From the NCBI GenBank assembly GCA_029448655.1, contig JACCLO010000012.1:2418001-2482000 (forward strand): 64,000 nucleotides of DNA. The letters are read 5' to 3'. Under the pieces are notes generated by a model. It was not told where the DNA came from. It did not search any database and saw only the letters and a list, made by a program, of their open reading frames with translations. Every line of letters starts with the position of its first letter. Position 1 is the first letter of the stretch. A program made the translations under genes and the position numbers. Below, piece by piece: positions 33,052 through 45,700 of this stretch. This DNA comes from Wolfiporia cocos. Taxonomy: Eukaryota > Basidiomycota > Agaricomycetes > Polyporales > Phaeolaceae.

Positions 33052-33185
33052 TTTTATTGTCACAGTAGATTAATCTGCCGCAGTTAGCAGATTAATCTGC
33101 GTGCAAACCTAGCTCGCAACTGCGATTTCTTAAGCGAAGGGCAGTTGGCAGATTAAGATAATTGACTGAGGTCCCTCGCAGCGCA

Positions 33186-34763
33186 CGTTTCTGATAGTGC
33201 GGCTTGTTACATGAATACTTACCAAACCATTGTACCATTATTCCATACAAAGCAGAGCCTTTTCGAGGCTCCGAAACGGAGCGCGGAATAAGACGTTCTC
33301 CGCGCCAGTGCTCTTCCTTCGCTTGTTGCTGCAAGTGTCACACGAAGAACTACAATGTAAGCGCTATCATCTCCGCTGACAATATCGGCCTATAGTATCA
33401 TTGGTCTGCTTCTATAATTCAGATGAGTTTTAACATTGAGCGTCCTCGCTTATCGGCAATTATTTCCTATCCAGGATTTCCTAGTCCGCAACTCGATGAG
33501 CAATCGGATCCTTCTACCTTCAGCTTTTCCGGGTTGTATGGCGCGTCGAGGTCTCAAACCGGTCCTTTCCCCACATTAGTTGTGCATCGCGGAGGGCTCC
33601 GATGTACTTGACCGACAATCTCTTGGATTATGATACGCAAATCCAAGTCCCAATACGTACGCCAAATACATGGATACGTCTCATCACGACTACGACATGA
33701 TTCTACTTTCTTGTCCCGTTTATCTCACGAAGTACAGATCCGAGTCTTTTGAACCCTTCGCAAGATACGTACTCATCTCTACTAGACGAGCACAGCTTGT
33801 TTGCTTTACGCAGGTACTAAAGTCGTAGAGGTGATAACATGTCAGCTAAACCTCATCTGACCTAAAGTGAAGAATCTTTTGATCCCTCACGGTAAGCATC
33901 AGCTGCCCCAGGCCCCCAACACCCTCAGAGCGGACCTTTTGTCCCATGACCTTAAAATGTTCCCCTCGGAGAGCACATCTAATCCTGAGACCCACTTGAT
34001 GGAAATCCGGCGCGAGTACTATGTGCTCATTCGCGTGGAGCCTCGATGGTACTTGAGACTTACGTACTTTGCTAGAGCGTGCGACCCTGCAGAACATTAC
34101 GGGGTCAGCAAAGTTCATATGGAAGGAAACGACGCTTGTAGTTTGCTTAAGTCGGTTTCACTCCTGCTAGAGCGGATCCTGAGCGCTCACCGGCACCGTT
34201 GAACGTGATACACTGACAATAACCAGCAGTGTGAAGAAAGAAGGTTGCTGACACTTGTGACGGGCTTTTCTTTTATCAGGACGACCAGAATAACGTACGT
34301 GTGGCTTTACGCTCCGTACATCGGAGTGCCGGAAATAGTTGTTTCCAACTATATGTTGCAATGTTCAGTTACTCATAAAATGTGCGAGATACTATCTAAG
34401 ACCAGTACCTTCGCGAGCGTCAGGAGCTCGGGAGCTCCACTCCAGCCGCAGAGAGATCTTTGCAATTGATAGCCCTCAACGTCTCTTTGATAACCAGCGG
34501 TGCGTGTACGCAAAAGGACTGGCATACTCTACGAATTTCGTAATGCAACGTGCGATATGCATTGGACATTCTGCTAAGGCCAACAGCACTAATCTATGGA
34601 TAGAATCAGACCCGTATCATACTTTGGTATGTTTGAAGTCGCATAAACATGATAAAAGGATTGGCTGTCCATAGTTGACGTCTATCGTATCTATTACTAG
34701 CATACCAGGAGATGGATCCATGGCATAGTGCACAAGAAACTGGATCAACACTCTATATGGTGA
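33186..34763. other. Intergenic region, no gene recognised
   Basis: A plus-strand frame at 33867-34202 (111 codons) and a minus-strand one over the same place show no recognisable motif. Neither is called. Confidence 0.5.
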
Positions 34764-36582
34764 CTACATTTTCCAGATAGCAGCCGCTGGGTCGGCCGGC
34801 GTCGATATGAACTGTCCCTGTTCAGAATCGCAAGATTGCCCTTGCACAAGCATTGTAGATAGGCTTTGCGACAATGTGCGAACGGTTGACATAATGTCAT
34901 CCTGATCACAGATCGCCACAGCCACAGCAACTCGACGATCGGAGCCATCCGAGGTTGGGTGCGTCAGCTGGACGCTAGCCTTGTCGGGAAACTCGGCGAT
35001 TGCCTTAACGGTGAGCTGAGCACCGGGGGGGATATCTGGTGAGGGTAGTCCTCGCTCTGGGTCAAGAGGCGCGTGCTCCGGCGCAAGCGAGTAAGTCGTC
35101 AGGTAGTCGGCTGCCACAGGGTTGCCTTCCGCGCTCGGGCTGTGCACCGAAGGCGCCTGTTTCTGTGTGAAAGGTTCACACAGTTCAGACGGGCGTTGTG
35201 CTGAATCGAGGTTTGGGGTAAGGAATGCCATATCCGTCGCGCATGCCGTTGAAGCGCAGGGAGACCACATGACAAGAGCATCGATGTCCGACAGCACGTC
35301 GAACGAGCTGTCGTACTGATACGGCAGCGAGAGGGACGATGAAGCGTCGCAGAATAGGGAAGGCGAAGGGATAAGGTCCGGTTGGTGAGGGCTCAGTGCG
35401 TCGGCAAATAGCATGTTAACGAAATGCTGCTCCATGTCCGCTGGGAGTGTTGGCGACCCAGGGTATAGGGAGCTCAGGGTCGTCTGGGCATCGCCTATGA
35501 GCGTCTTGTCCCCGATACTGCCGTTCACGAAAAGCGGCATCTCGTCCCCCTCGATATACGACCCTGGCGTGGATGGCATTGTTCCGCAATCCGAGCTATC
35601 AGAGCTCGACGTGGATCCAGAAGTCACATCCGACCATTGCGATGCCGAACCGATAGAAGACGCAGAGCTTCCCCTGCTCCGGCGACGTATGGCTGATACG
35701 GCTGATGGGCGTCGTTGCCGCTTTCCAGCCTGGCGGCATGCACCTCGCATGAGGTGATTGTATCTGACAAGCGCCATGAGATACAAGGTGTTGCTATTAT
35801 GATGACAGACAGCTGACCTGTTCTTCGCGGCAAGACCCGTGCGACCTGGTAATGAGGTACGAGCGATGTTTGCCCAGCAGTGGCCCTGCCCCTCTACAGC
35901 TCTTAATAGCTGTTCGTCCTGCAATACGTTCCGTGTTCAGCGATAGATTGGTAATAACACAATGGGAGACATACCTCTTCTTGACTCCAGCCACTTCGGT
36001 CAATTGATGGGTTCAGAGCATCGTTCCATCGTTTTGCACATTCTGGCGAATGGTCAGCCATGCTACAGTCCTGTACTAAATACGCTACATACGGCCACTG
36101 TTTCTTGTCCTGACTCTGCTTGCAACGAGAGCCCACCTACAGAGACAGGAGTGATCAGGAAATGTGCTTCAGAGACTTTGGCGCCTGCTTACTTCGGCCC
36201 TAATTCGTCAACTGCTCTGCAGAGCCTCTACGATTTCGAGCATTGAGTAATGCAGGTCATCAGCATGTGGAAGATGATAGATACCTCGTCCTCGTCGCTA
36301 GTCCAGCTGCCTTTTGACACGACAGTGGCCATTTGTGCCCACCATCGTTTGCGACAATCTTTGTTGGTCCGATTTGGGATGTGCTGTGAGATGGCATGCC
36401 ATCTCGTAGGAGGATTAGAGTCGGGGTCTTCTATTGAAGCATACAAGCTAATGTCAGCGACAGCAGAGAGACTACCTAACTCGAAGCAGACCTTCTTCAA
36501 TGGCCATGCGAAGCATGTCGTCTTCCTCTTCGGTCCATGGTCGACGGTCGCGGGGTTGGTACGACTCTTCCTGAGCTTGCAT
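34764..36582 (-). CDS. Three-repeat (R1R2R3) Myb transcription factor
   Basis: Nuclear DNA-binding regulator of 494 residues from seven exons that all close in phase: 36492-36582, 36285-36430, 36193-36227, 36093-36136, 35975-36042, 35818-35918 and 34764-35763. R1 (about 13-62) begins [10 protein letters not shown] and ends CRKRWW. R2 (about 70-115) begins [10 protein letters not shown] and ends [10 protein letters not shown]3 (about 120-165) begins [13 protein letters not shown] and ends KNRYNHL. The spaced tryptophans of each repeat are present. A basic patch follows (KRQRRPS, RRRSR), then a long Ser/Pro-rich acidic region that may be an activation domain. ATG at 36582 is the first in frame after an upstream stop; a further upstream exon cannot be excluded. 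Target genes are unknown. Confidence 0.85.
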
Positions 36583-39500
36583 GATGCTCGCGGCGATTGC
36601 TTGCAGAGTCCTAAGAACTGGTTCCGATGCTTGCAGTTCACTGGGTTCATATAGGACTGGGTGACAGCGTCAACGATTTTGCAACTCGCCCGGCGCTCAC
36701 ACATAGTGAAGGTTTCTTGATGCGGTCATTCCGAACACCCTAGGGTCACTCGACTTCGCACTTCGAGATCACTTTGCCGCGTTACGTCACAGCGAGGTTC
36801 AACGCGATGTGGCGTGCGCGTCAAACGTTGCTGCCATCCCTGACGGAACGACGGCAATTGGATAGCACACGAGGCACGAGCTGCTGGAAGCCCAATCGTG
36901 TACTCTCGCCCAACAAAGAGTCTACGCATTGCCTTTCTGTCTTCAAGCTTCAAGGTTCCCTTTGAAAAAGCATGTACAAGACTCAGGTTTGCGGCGTGGT
37001 TAGTAATTGTAATATGTCTTCGGCATTCGGGACGGTAGACGCCGTCGAACGTTGAACTCTCACGGCATCTACAACGCTGATGCGGCTCAGTGTACAGTAT
37101 GCATTAAAGCTGCACCCATCGGAATTTAAACGATGAATCTCAAACCCTATTAGAAGTCGCCGAAACACTACTTGAGCGCCAGATACAGATATCTTATGTT
37201 CGCCCCCGCTTTGAAGGAGCAGCGGCAATAGCTTCACATTCAGATTTCGAATCAACGAAGGAACTGAGGTACTCAACATGTCGCGGGACATTCGGCGATT
37301 ACTGCCGGAGTGGCGCAACAGCGGCTGCGACGACGCCGTTGCAAGTATGCGTTCAACTGTCTGACTGCGCCGTCGCTACAGATGTTCGGACCGGTACCTA
37401 GAACGTTACGACGGAACATGCTGGCAGGACGACACGCACTGGCATCGACCGCTACGCTTGCCCTTCCGTCATCATAGTGAATCAATTTCTATGAGAATGA
37501 CATATTAACGCGAATTTGAGAGAACGGGCCGATTAACCGGTTACAGCATTGGTTACGGGAGTCCCATAGTACTCGGAGAGATCCTCGCCGGCAGTTGCAC
37601 GTCATCTGTTGATGCGGTTCAGACCCGGTCCTTGGCACGTTTGGAATTGACTGTCGCTGGGGAAAGCCACCATCACAACGCCGCGTAGGTGTAAGAGTGA
37701 TTTTCGGCGATGCACTGCGCAGTCCTCGAACGTCATCAGTACGAGCTGTGAGACAAAGTAACGTTTCCCGGCGTAGGTGCTGTGGCGTGCTCGGTCAGCG
37801 GGAATCGGGCGAGTGAAGTTTGGGGGTGGAGTCTGAACGTTACCTGCCGACTTTGCGCACCTCCGTGTAGGATGACAGCTGATATCGTTATCGGGAAGCT
37901 TACCTTCTCGGCGGCGCGAACCGAGGATTTCTCTCCGACATGCACGGCAGGAGCTAGGTCGCGTGCTAAATAGATCTTCTTGACGAACAGGAGCCATTCG
38001 CCAGATTTCAGTATAGGAGTGCCGTTTTTGCAGTACACTCGAAACCATATGAGTTGCAAGGAGACAGCTGAGTGGTCGCTGCCCGTATCAATTCTTCTCG
38101 AAACTGAGGTCGCGAGGAGCATGTTTGCGATGGCTCACCGACAGGTTTGATGTTACCGGACCCTGAGTAACAGACCTAGAATCTATCGGAACTTCGCACC
38201 GTAAGTACCACCGCACCCGAACTCCGAGTTTTGATCAGTGCGTCTTGCGCAGTGCGCGCATTATAGCACTGACCTGACAGCGCCGACTATTCTGATATCA
38301 GCTAGCCGACCGCTTTCCCAGGCACATGCGTGATGCTCGCCTCCCAGACATCTGGGTCGAGCGTTGAGAGTCTATTCATCACAGTCGACAAATTGCGTTG
38401 CGCCCGTAAATGGATGGAGGATAGCAGGCCTGTCATAGCTCATCGCGCCCTCGGAACGCCCGGCGGCGGATGTTTACGGTGCGAAACGTTGTTAACCTTT
38501 AAGGGATCAAGCACGACTACCTCGAATGGGTAAACACTGCCACCTATGAACGGAATTGTGAGGTATGTCGACGGTGATACGTCTAGAAGATGTTGCCGGA
38601 TAGGTCGGAACACTGGTCCTATCTATCAGGTCTTGTCGCCGAGGGCACCGAGATCCAGCTCCATGGCGGTCATTGCCGCTGACAGCCGTTTCAGCGAGGT
38701 CGGGATATGATAGCACTTTGTCGTGAGAGCTCAGCAATGAACGCGCTCAACTGTCAGGCCTTCAGGGTCGTGTGGCCGATCAAACTCATAGCGCCTTTCG
38801 CGGCTTTCGCCGATCTCATCTGTATCTGACGCGTCTGCTGATTGCAAACTTAGAGAAGTCCACGTTCAGTGCGCGTTGCGGCGTGTTCTAGGCCACTGGT
38901 CATCTCGTTGGACTGAGCCCAAGCTTGATGTAAACTGCAGAGATACGCTCTTCAGCCGCAGTGGGATGTCAAGTTCGGACCGGCATCCGATTTGATATGT
39001 CATTGACCATCTCTCGTCCGCGCGCACAATGGTCAATACGTGCACCGTTGTATTGTGAGGCTGCCACATGTACAGCATCTAGCTTAGCCAAAAATGGAGA
39101 TCAGTGCGGACGATGAGTGGGTAATAACTAAGCGCGCCGGCGTTATAATGCGTAATAGGCCAAATGTTTGACAGAGCTGCACGCGTTCTGGAACAACGGG
39201 TGAATAAATACGCTTGTTGCGGAGATTCACGAGCGAGTACTAGGCGGAGCACTCGGGTTCGGATGTGCGATCCCGAGTAGCGGCGCGCAACTCGCGTTAG
39301 GTTGGAATCCGGCAGTACGTTACTATTACCATCAACGCGGCTCCGCTTGTCTTCCGGTCCAGACCATGCGGAAGTCGGACATCTTGTTGTGTGACGACAT
39401 AAATGCTGAGGTCAAGCCCATCGATATGGTAGGCAGCCTTGTCGCTCGGAACGAGATTTTGACTCGCAGCGATCTCGTTATGGCGTTTCCGTGGAACATT

Positions 39501-41638
39501 TGTGCTAGCGATGGTCAGTACGGCGGGACGCCGGACCATGATAGTAACCTGTGCAGATATTGAACCCTATTTTCACCATGAGCATATGTTTTGCCGAGCA
39601 GTCGATGCAATGGTATAGAATACACGTAGACCATATTGTCGGCATTAAACACACAAATTCTAAGCATTCTGGTGCGCTGGTCGGTCAATAGTGACAGCGT
39701 CGAGGTGCACCCGCGAGATGCACGGTTGCTACGCGAGATTGTAATGACCTCATAGGTAGTGCGTTGGCGCCATGCGGGATTCACAGAGAATGTCGTGTTA
39801 CGCGCTGACGAACTCATTCCAATCGGCTGGGGCATCTACGGGAGCAAAAAGCGGCCAGAATCTAGGAGTTATCCGGTCGATCGCGGCGTTACCTGCGTCC
39901 ATAATCTGCGCATGCACGTGGTGGCCATCGACAGTGTGTGATGTTCGACACCTAACTTGGAGTATCGCGTGCTGATGTCCAGTTAGCGAGCATCTCCCGC
40001 GAATGTCGCGAGTCCCAGCAGCGTACATTGTGTACGGTGGTGTACCTGGGGCTTCGTGCACCCCCACCGGTTAGAAGGCGGTTCCCAGCCTCGACTCAGA
40101 GAGGTACACGATGTCTTCGCGGGAGTGTCTAGGTCGCGCTGAAAGTGATATTCGATAGCTTCTGACGCGCGCATAGTAATAAAAAAAGTCAGGTTATTGG
40201 CTCGGACCGATACTCGGACGCTAAAAGTGTACACTTACATCATGAACGAGGCTGGACGCCGGTTATATGGAATAGCTGTGCAAAGAGATCCGGCTCGAAG
40301 AAGCGATTTTTTAAAGATAGATCAACAGATCTGCCGAGTCGAGATTCAGTTGAGCCAGTGATTGTTCCTCATTCCTATATGGCCTGGATCAAGCTGGGGT
40401 TCGACTGGTCCTAACCATAGCGGTGGGCCATGTTGCGGCCCGTCTACTCCGACCAGTCTTGATTTGCCGGTGTGATTGTTCAATAGCCATGTGGTGGATA
40501 TTATATCCGCAAATCTGTTTGAAGTAGGTCAGAAGATCATGAAGGGCTCTATGCGAATACTTACTGGCAATCATAAGCTGGCACTCGGTAATTCCGATAT
40601 CTGCTGCCCACCTAGCTATTACGTGATCACAAGAAAAGTCATCAGAACACGGAGTAGAGCCAGTGTATTTGAGCTCGGCATTCATGTCTGGTTGGCCTTG
40701 TACGCTGTCTATGCTTGCAGCACTAGCGTGCTGAACTTAGAAGCGCTCGCAAGAGGCTTGCCTGTCTTCTAGAACAGTCTGACAGCAAAATTGAGAATAA
40801 AATATCATAGAATTTAGTATCTTCGTTATCTTCGTTCATTTACTCCACATACATAAAGCGTGCATGGATCCACCTTCTGCAGGACTGGTGCTGTCTGGAT
40901 CATGTACAAGCGGCGTTGCGGCACTGAGAGACGCCAGTCGCGACGATCCGACCCGGCGGGAGGCGGATCATGCACGTGACTATTAGAGAGAGAGAGAGGA
41001 GAAGAGAGAGAGAGAGAGAGGCAACCATTTATACCCTGCAGGCAGTAAACTATGTACATGTGCGGCGGCTAACGAGAGCCATAGTGGAAGTGAATAGTAA
41101 CGTAATATGGAGTAGGGTGGTGTTGAGGGTCATACTTGGTTATGTCGAATATGTGTCTTGGACACGTGACTATTAGCACGAGTCGCGAGTCAACTAGGAA
41201 CGCAGACCCAATGCAGGCTCTCATTGTCTCATGCATTAGTGCTGTGCTTCCCTCATGCTTTGACTGCAGTGTAATATTGACGCCACCTAGTGCGCATGCG
41301 CAGGGAAACAAGTGTCGGACCCGAGCAATATCCTACATTAGCAAGATTGAGCAGTACTTTCCTGGTCAGCTTGCATCGTTGTACGCGCAGTGAGTTCACT
41401 GCTCCGGAAGGCTAATTGCAACGTGAGTCTACTGATTCACTGAATGTCTGTCATCGTCATGTCCCCATCATCTGAATGGCACAGCCTCATGAGTTACTGC
41501 GGAAGTCACTGGAGCCTTCGACTGTAACCCGTCGCAAACCCTGATATTCATAAACTGGATTGCAACATGAAGTCGCTCGCTCAACCAACGTCACTATTTC
41601 AACTTGACAAGCTCTCATTACACTATGCTTTGGTTCCT
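36583..41638. other. Five-kilobase region with no recognisable gene
   Basis: Many short frames on both strands, none with a recognisable motif or a coherent spliced structure. It may contain decayed genes, non-coding RNA or lineage-specific sequence. The only clear structure is the GA-repeat at 40984-41021. Confidence 0.5.
40984..41021. repeat. GA/AG microsatellite
   Basis: About 38 bases of nearly pure AG dinucleotides with two interruptions. Confidence 0.85.
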
Positions 41639-42335
41639 TCAAGATATTGTCGAGGTGAATAATGTCTTCACGTACTCCACACGCTCTGCGAGGTCCCGTA
41701 CATTTCCATCTATCACGTTATACGAGATTCCAAGCTCCTTCAACGTTCTGAACAAATTTTCGTTATAGGCCCAGGGATCCTCCAGAGAGCGGATACCGTC
41801 GTCATGCATCCACTCGATAACTGGCTGCAACACAACTAGAACGCGTCAAAAAGTGAATATGAAAACTACAGCGCTACTTACTGAACAATGATGTCTTGTA
41901 AAAGGGAAGGATGGCACTTAGGGCGGGATTATCCAGGAGCCTCTGCTTTCTGTCGGACGTGCCTGGTACCTTTGAAGTGCTGGCGTAGACTATCGGGTCT
42001 ATGGCTGATCGATCGCTCAGCAATATCGCATCGCTGCTCCCTATCCGCTTCAGCACCTCCTCCTCTGCAGCGACTTGTGCTAGCAAAATAGTGTGTTGCA
42101 TTTCATACGTATCGGTGTCCGCCCGCGAGAATCCGTACGTTTTCATTACATTCCTCGCAATCTCTTTGATGTAATTTGCTGGATCAACTTGTAGGCTGCG
42201 TGCGATGGCATCGCATAGCGTTGTTTTGCCACTCGACGAAGGACCGAGTATGAAAATGGCATGGGCTGCATACTGCCGTGTTCGTGCGTCCGCGCTATCT
42301 CTGCGATTGGGATTGAAGTGATTGTCGTCCTCCAT
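41639..42335 (-). CDS. P-loop ATPase/kinase-like protein (NadR/Ttd14-type AAA_28 fold)
   Basis: Small soluble nucleotide-binding protein of 216 residues from two exons (41882-42335 and 41639-41835) with a 46-base intron. The Walker A motif is GPSSSGKTT, about 30 residues from the start. A hydrophobic stretch ending LLSDRSAID serves as the Walker B-like segment, with the Asp-Arg typical of the family. The C-terminal half (NVIDGNVRDLAERVEYV) resembles the end of NadR-like kinases, where a lid and coupling helix follow. The substrate is not predictable. The start at 42335 (MEDDNHF) is the ATG nearest the domain; an in-frame upstream start is possible. It is divergent from the RdRP-helicase gene with about 413 bases between starts. 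Confidence 0.8.
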
Positions 42336-42748
42336 GGATAACACTTCAATCTCCTTCGCTGGGTAGCTGACCCTTGCTGTACTTCTCACTATCGTTATCA
42401 GATGTATGCTCACAAACGACTGCAAATGGGACAGTAGCGTACAGTAGATGTTCTGACTGCGATCAACCGTCCTAGAGCCAGTACTGGCTGTGAGAGTCTC
42501 GGAATGGGCGCAATCAGAAGATCAGGATAGTTTGAACGTTGTCCGCGGCAGATACACAAGAAACGAGAAGTGTCCTATGCTAGCAATCAATAGAACCCGT
42601 TCGGGAAGGAACGCACAAGAAGCTTAAAATTCGGTGCGTGTGGTGCGCACGCTGCGACAGGCGCCCCGTCTGATCCTACTACCCCGGCCGGTTGTCACTG
42701 TTCAGCTCGACACCAGCTGGCGCTGTGCGATATCCGCTTTCTGTGACA
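42336..42748. promoter_or_regulatory. Divergent intergenic region, likely shared promoter
   Basis: 413 bases between two divergent start codons. No TATA box or defined site was identified. It may also hold an undetected 5' exon of the RdRP-helicase gene, whose RdRP N-terminus looks short. Confidence 0.45.
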
Positions 42749-45700
42749 ATGAACCGTGTTGTTTTACGTGACAATCCTACTCCGGAGGACGACTCATGGA
42801 ACTTCACCGCAGCGATCCCCAACATTCGACGTCAAGGATTTGGGAAACATGTATCGTTCACCGCCCAGGCGATTACTCTCGATATTGTCATGTTCCCATC
42901 CAATCGAATGCTGAACGCAGACGATCCTTCAAAACTCATACTAGCATCATTTGAAAGCCTCAGGTTTCCGGACACGCCCGCTTCGTCGACTCGAGAGTAC
43001 ATGGTACGACTTTTCAAATCGGGCTTCCATCTGAATGGCGTACAATATCGCTTTTATGGCCACAGCAACTCGCAGTTGGTGCGTGTGACGGCTCGATCCT
43101 CGCACGTCTGATCTAAATTTTTGACAGCGTTCACGCAGCTGTTTTCTCCGAGAAGCGCGCACAGATGAGGAGCTGGATGATCGCATCTACCAGTTTGGAG
43201 ATCTCAAGAGGATTATGAATGTGGCAAAACGTTCGAAACGCCATAGTCTGCCATACGCAATGAATCTAACATCACTGCCCAGGAGCCAAAAGAATCGGGC
43301 TTTTGTTCTCCAAAGCGGAATTGGATTGGGATTTGGATCCCAAATGGACAAAAGACATCGAGGACATCGGTCCAATGGAGAGACATTTTCGGACGGATGT
43401 GGGTTGATCTCAAAGCGACTTGCAGTTCAGCTGAGCCGGCATAAGCGGTTCGTTTACCATGGTCGACCTTACACACCGTGCGTTTTCCAGATCAGGTGAG
43501 CTGCTTGACATCTCAGACAAGAAGGATCTTATAACAGCCGAATGTAGGTACAGAGGATACAAGGTATGTCGATCGACCGGTAGCCAAGTTAGCTCAGCTA
43601 TCTTCTGTAGCCAACCTACCCTGCCAGGGCGTCCTCATGCTTCAACCGGAATTGAACCAAGAGCATCTCGTGCACTTCCGGGCGAGCCAGAAAAAGTTCA
43701 CAGCGACGCGGGATAACACGTTCTCGATGGTGGATCACTCGACCCCTTATTCCTTCGGACGTCTGAACAACGACGTTATTGTTCTTCTTGCGAGTCTAGG
43801 CGTCACGCAGGAGACCTTACTAGCGAGGCAGGAATCCTATCACAGGTGGCTTATGGCGGCATCAACCGATTGGGAGGTTGCGTTCAACTTCCTTTGCGCT
43901 CTCGGAAACTTCGATATGGCAGAGCGTCTCATTCTCGAAGGGATTGATACCCCTGAAGTACAGAAGAAAATCCGGGCGTGTCAAATGTCAGAGCTGGCGG
44001 CTTTCAAGAAAAATGAGAAGTTTCGCTCCCGGATGATTGTTCTAAAGTCTCGCCTTCTCTTTGGCATTTGCGATCCTTATGGAGTCCTTCGTGAAGGAGA
44101 GGTCCACGTGCGAGTATCTGTGCCTCGTCGCGGAGCCTCCACTCTCACGAACACCGAGGTTCTGGTTGTGCGAAATCCCTGCCTGCACCCTGGGGACTGT
44201 TTGAAACTCTGGGCCGTCGATCATCCTCGCCTTTCACATCTGGTGGATTGTCTCGTATTCTCGTCGAAAGGAAGACGAGCGGCGCCATCAATGAGCTCTG
44301 GGGGAGACCTCGGTGAGTTATTCGTTCTGTCCGATCGCGGCTTTGCTCTAACTGTCCACCTTGTAGATGGTGATAAGTTCCTTGTCATGTGGGACCCCGA
44401 TCTAGTGCCCGGGAACGTCGCCGAGGTGAGGCTGTTTGATCAAATTGCAATGAACATGCTATGACAGGTTACTTGAGTCTTACACATACCCTGCACCGAG
44501 AGAACATGTCAGCAACAGTGTGACTCGCGAGGATCTCGCTCGACATTTCGCCTCTTATAATACGTAGGCGCAATCCATATAACAACCTTTTTGCTTCCCT
44601 TAAACTCACGTCAACTAGGATGACACTCGGCAAGATCGCGGCTTTGCACGCAAAGTGGGTCCGCTGTAGTCCGAAGGGTGCAATGAGTGATGAATGTCAA
44701 GATCTCAATGCCCTTCACTCCCACGCTGTGGATGGCGCTTCAGTAAAAATCCCGGAACGCTTGCTATCTCCACCAGATCCTGGGACTCCATACATTGTTG
44801 AGCTCCTGCAAGCCGCAGCCAGACAATTCTTTGACATGTTCATGCAGACGCAAAGTGAGACTCTACAGGTAGACTCTCTCCCCAAAGACACCGTCGAAGA
44901 TATTTTGGCCCAATTCCTTTCATCCGAGAAAACGGCCATGTCGGAATACGAGGTCGTTATGTTAGCCACCGAGTTCGCCCGCAAAAATAACATTGATCTC
45001 CGACCGCACTTGTGTCATATTGATTTCGGTTCCTTAGGGACTGCTGAAAAGCATGCTTTAAGCATGCGCCTTGGCCTCACTCCCGAGAAAGACCCATATA
45101 TATGGAATAGGTCCGCTTGTAGTTTCGCAAATTTTAATTTTCGCATAGCTAACACTTCTGGGATAGCCTCATCCGAAGCGAAATTCTACGACCCCGTGAT
45201 CTCGACACTCGCAACCTAGGAGGTCCTTTACGACTTCAAAAACTGTACTCATCCTCGGTGCAAGGTCGTGCTGCATTCTTTGAATATCTGAGGGAAGCAG
45301 TTCAGCAATATAAACGAAGGCTCATGATACTCAAGGTACACCCGTACAGTTCAAGTCGTATAAGACACTGATTTCTGTCAGACCGAAGACAGGTTTTCAA
45401 TTGGCGTCTTTCTGAGAGGGGATATTGCTTGGGATGAAGAAGTGAGTTCTTTACTCATGCCGAGTGGGGATGCTCTACTGACAGTGCCGCGTGTTTACAA
45501 TGACCCACGTAGCCCGATATAAACGACAACGTGCTCGTTTGCCCATTCATGCCCAACACATCAGAAGTAACTGCAACATATTGGCGTGGTACCAAAGGCT
45601 ACAAATTGCATTGTGGTGAAAGTGTCCTACAGTTATATGACAAAGCTAGAGCAAATACCTTCATCTTTGTGACCCGCCCACCTATCAAATCTGGCTCGGA

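Larger units (their letters stand above)
32463..33177. mobile_element. Inverted-repeat element with tRNA-like arms, copy B (intact, 715 bases)
   Basis: Termini TAGAGTTTCAGTCAATT and AATTGACTGAGGTCCCTC. Flanks GCAGCGCG (32455-32462) and GCAGCGCA (33178-33185) are an 8-base duplication with one mismatch. The interior matches copy A in the same orientation (for example gaaatcaatgatagtgg), yet the outermost 9-14 bases are exchanged left to right relative to copy A. There is no coding capacity. Confidence 0.8.

Noticed and set aside
37736..38122. A 128-codon minus-strand frame as a gene.
   Set aside because: No recognisable motif and no splice partners. It overlaps a similar-length frame in another phase.
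40984..41021. GA tract as part of a promoter or array.
   Set aside because: A simple microsatellite with no nearby supported gene. No CRISPR-like spacing was seen anywhere in the window.
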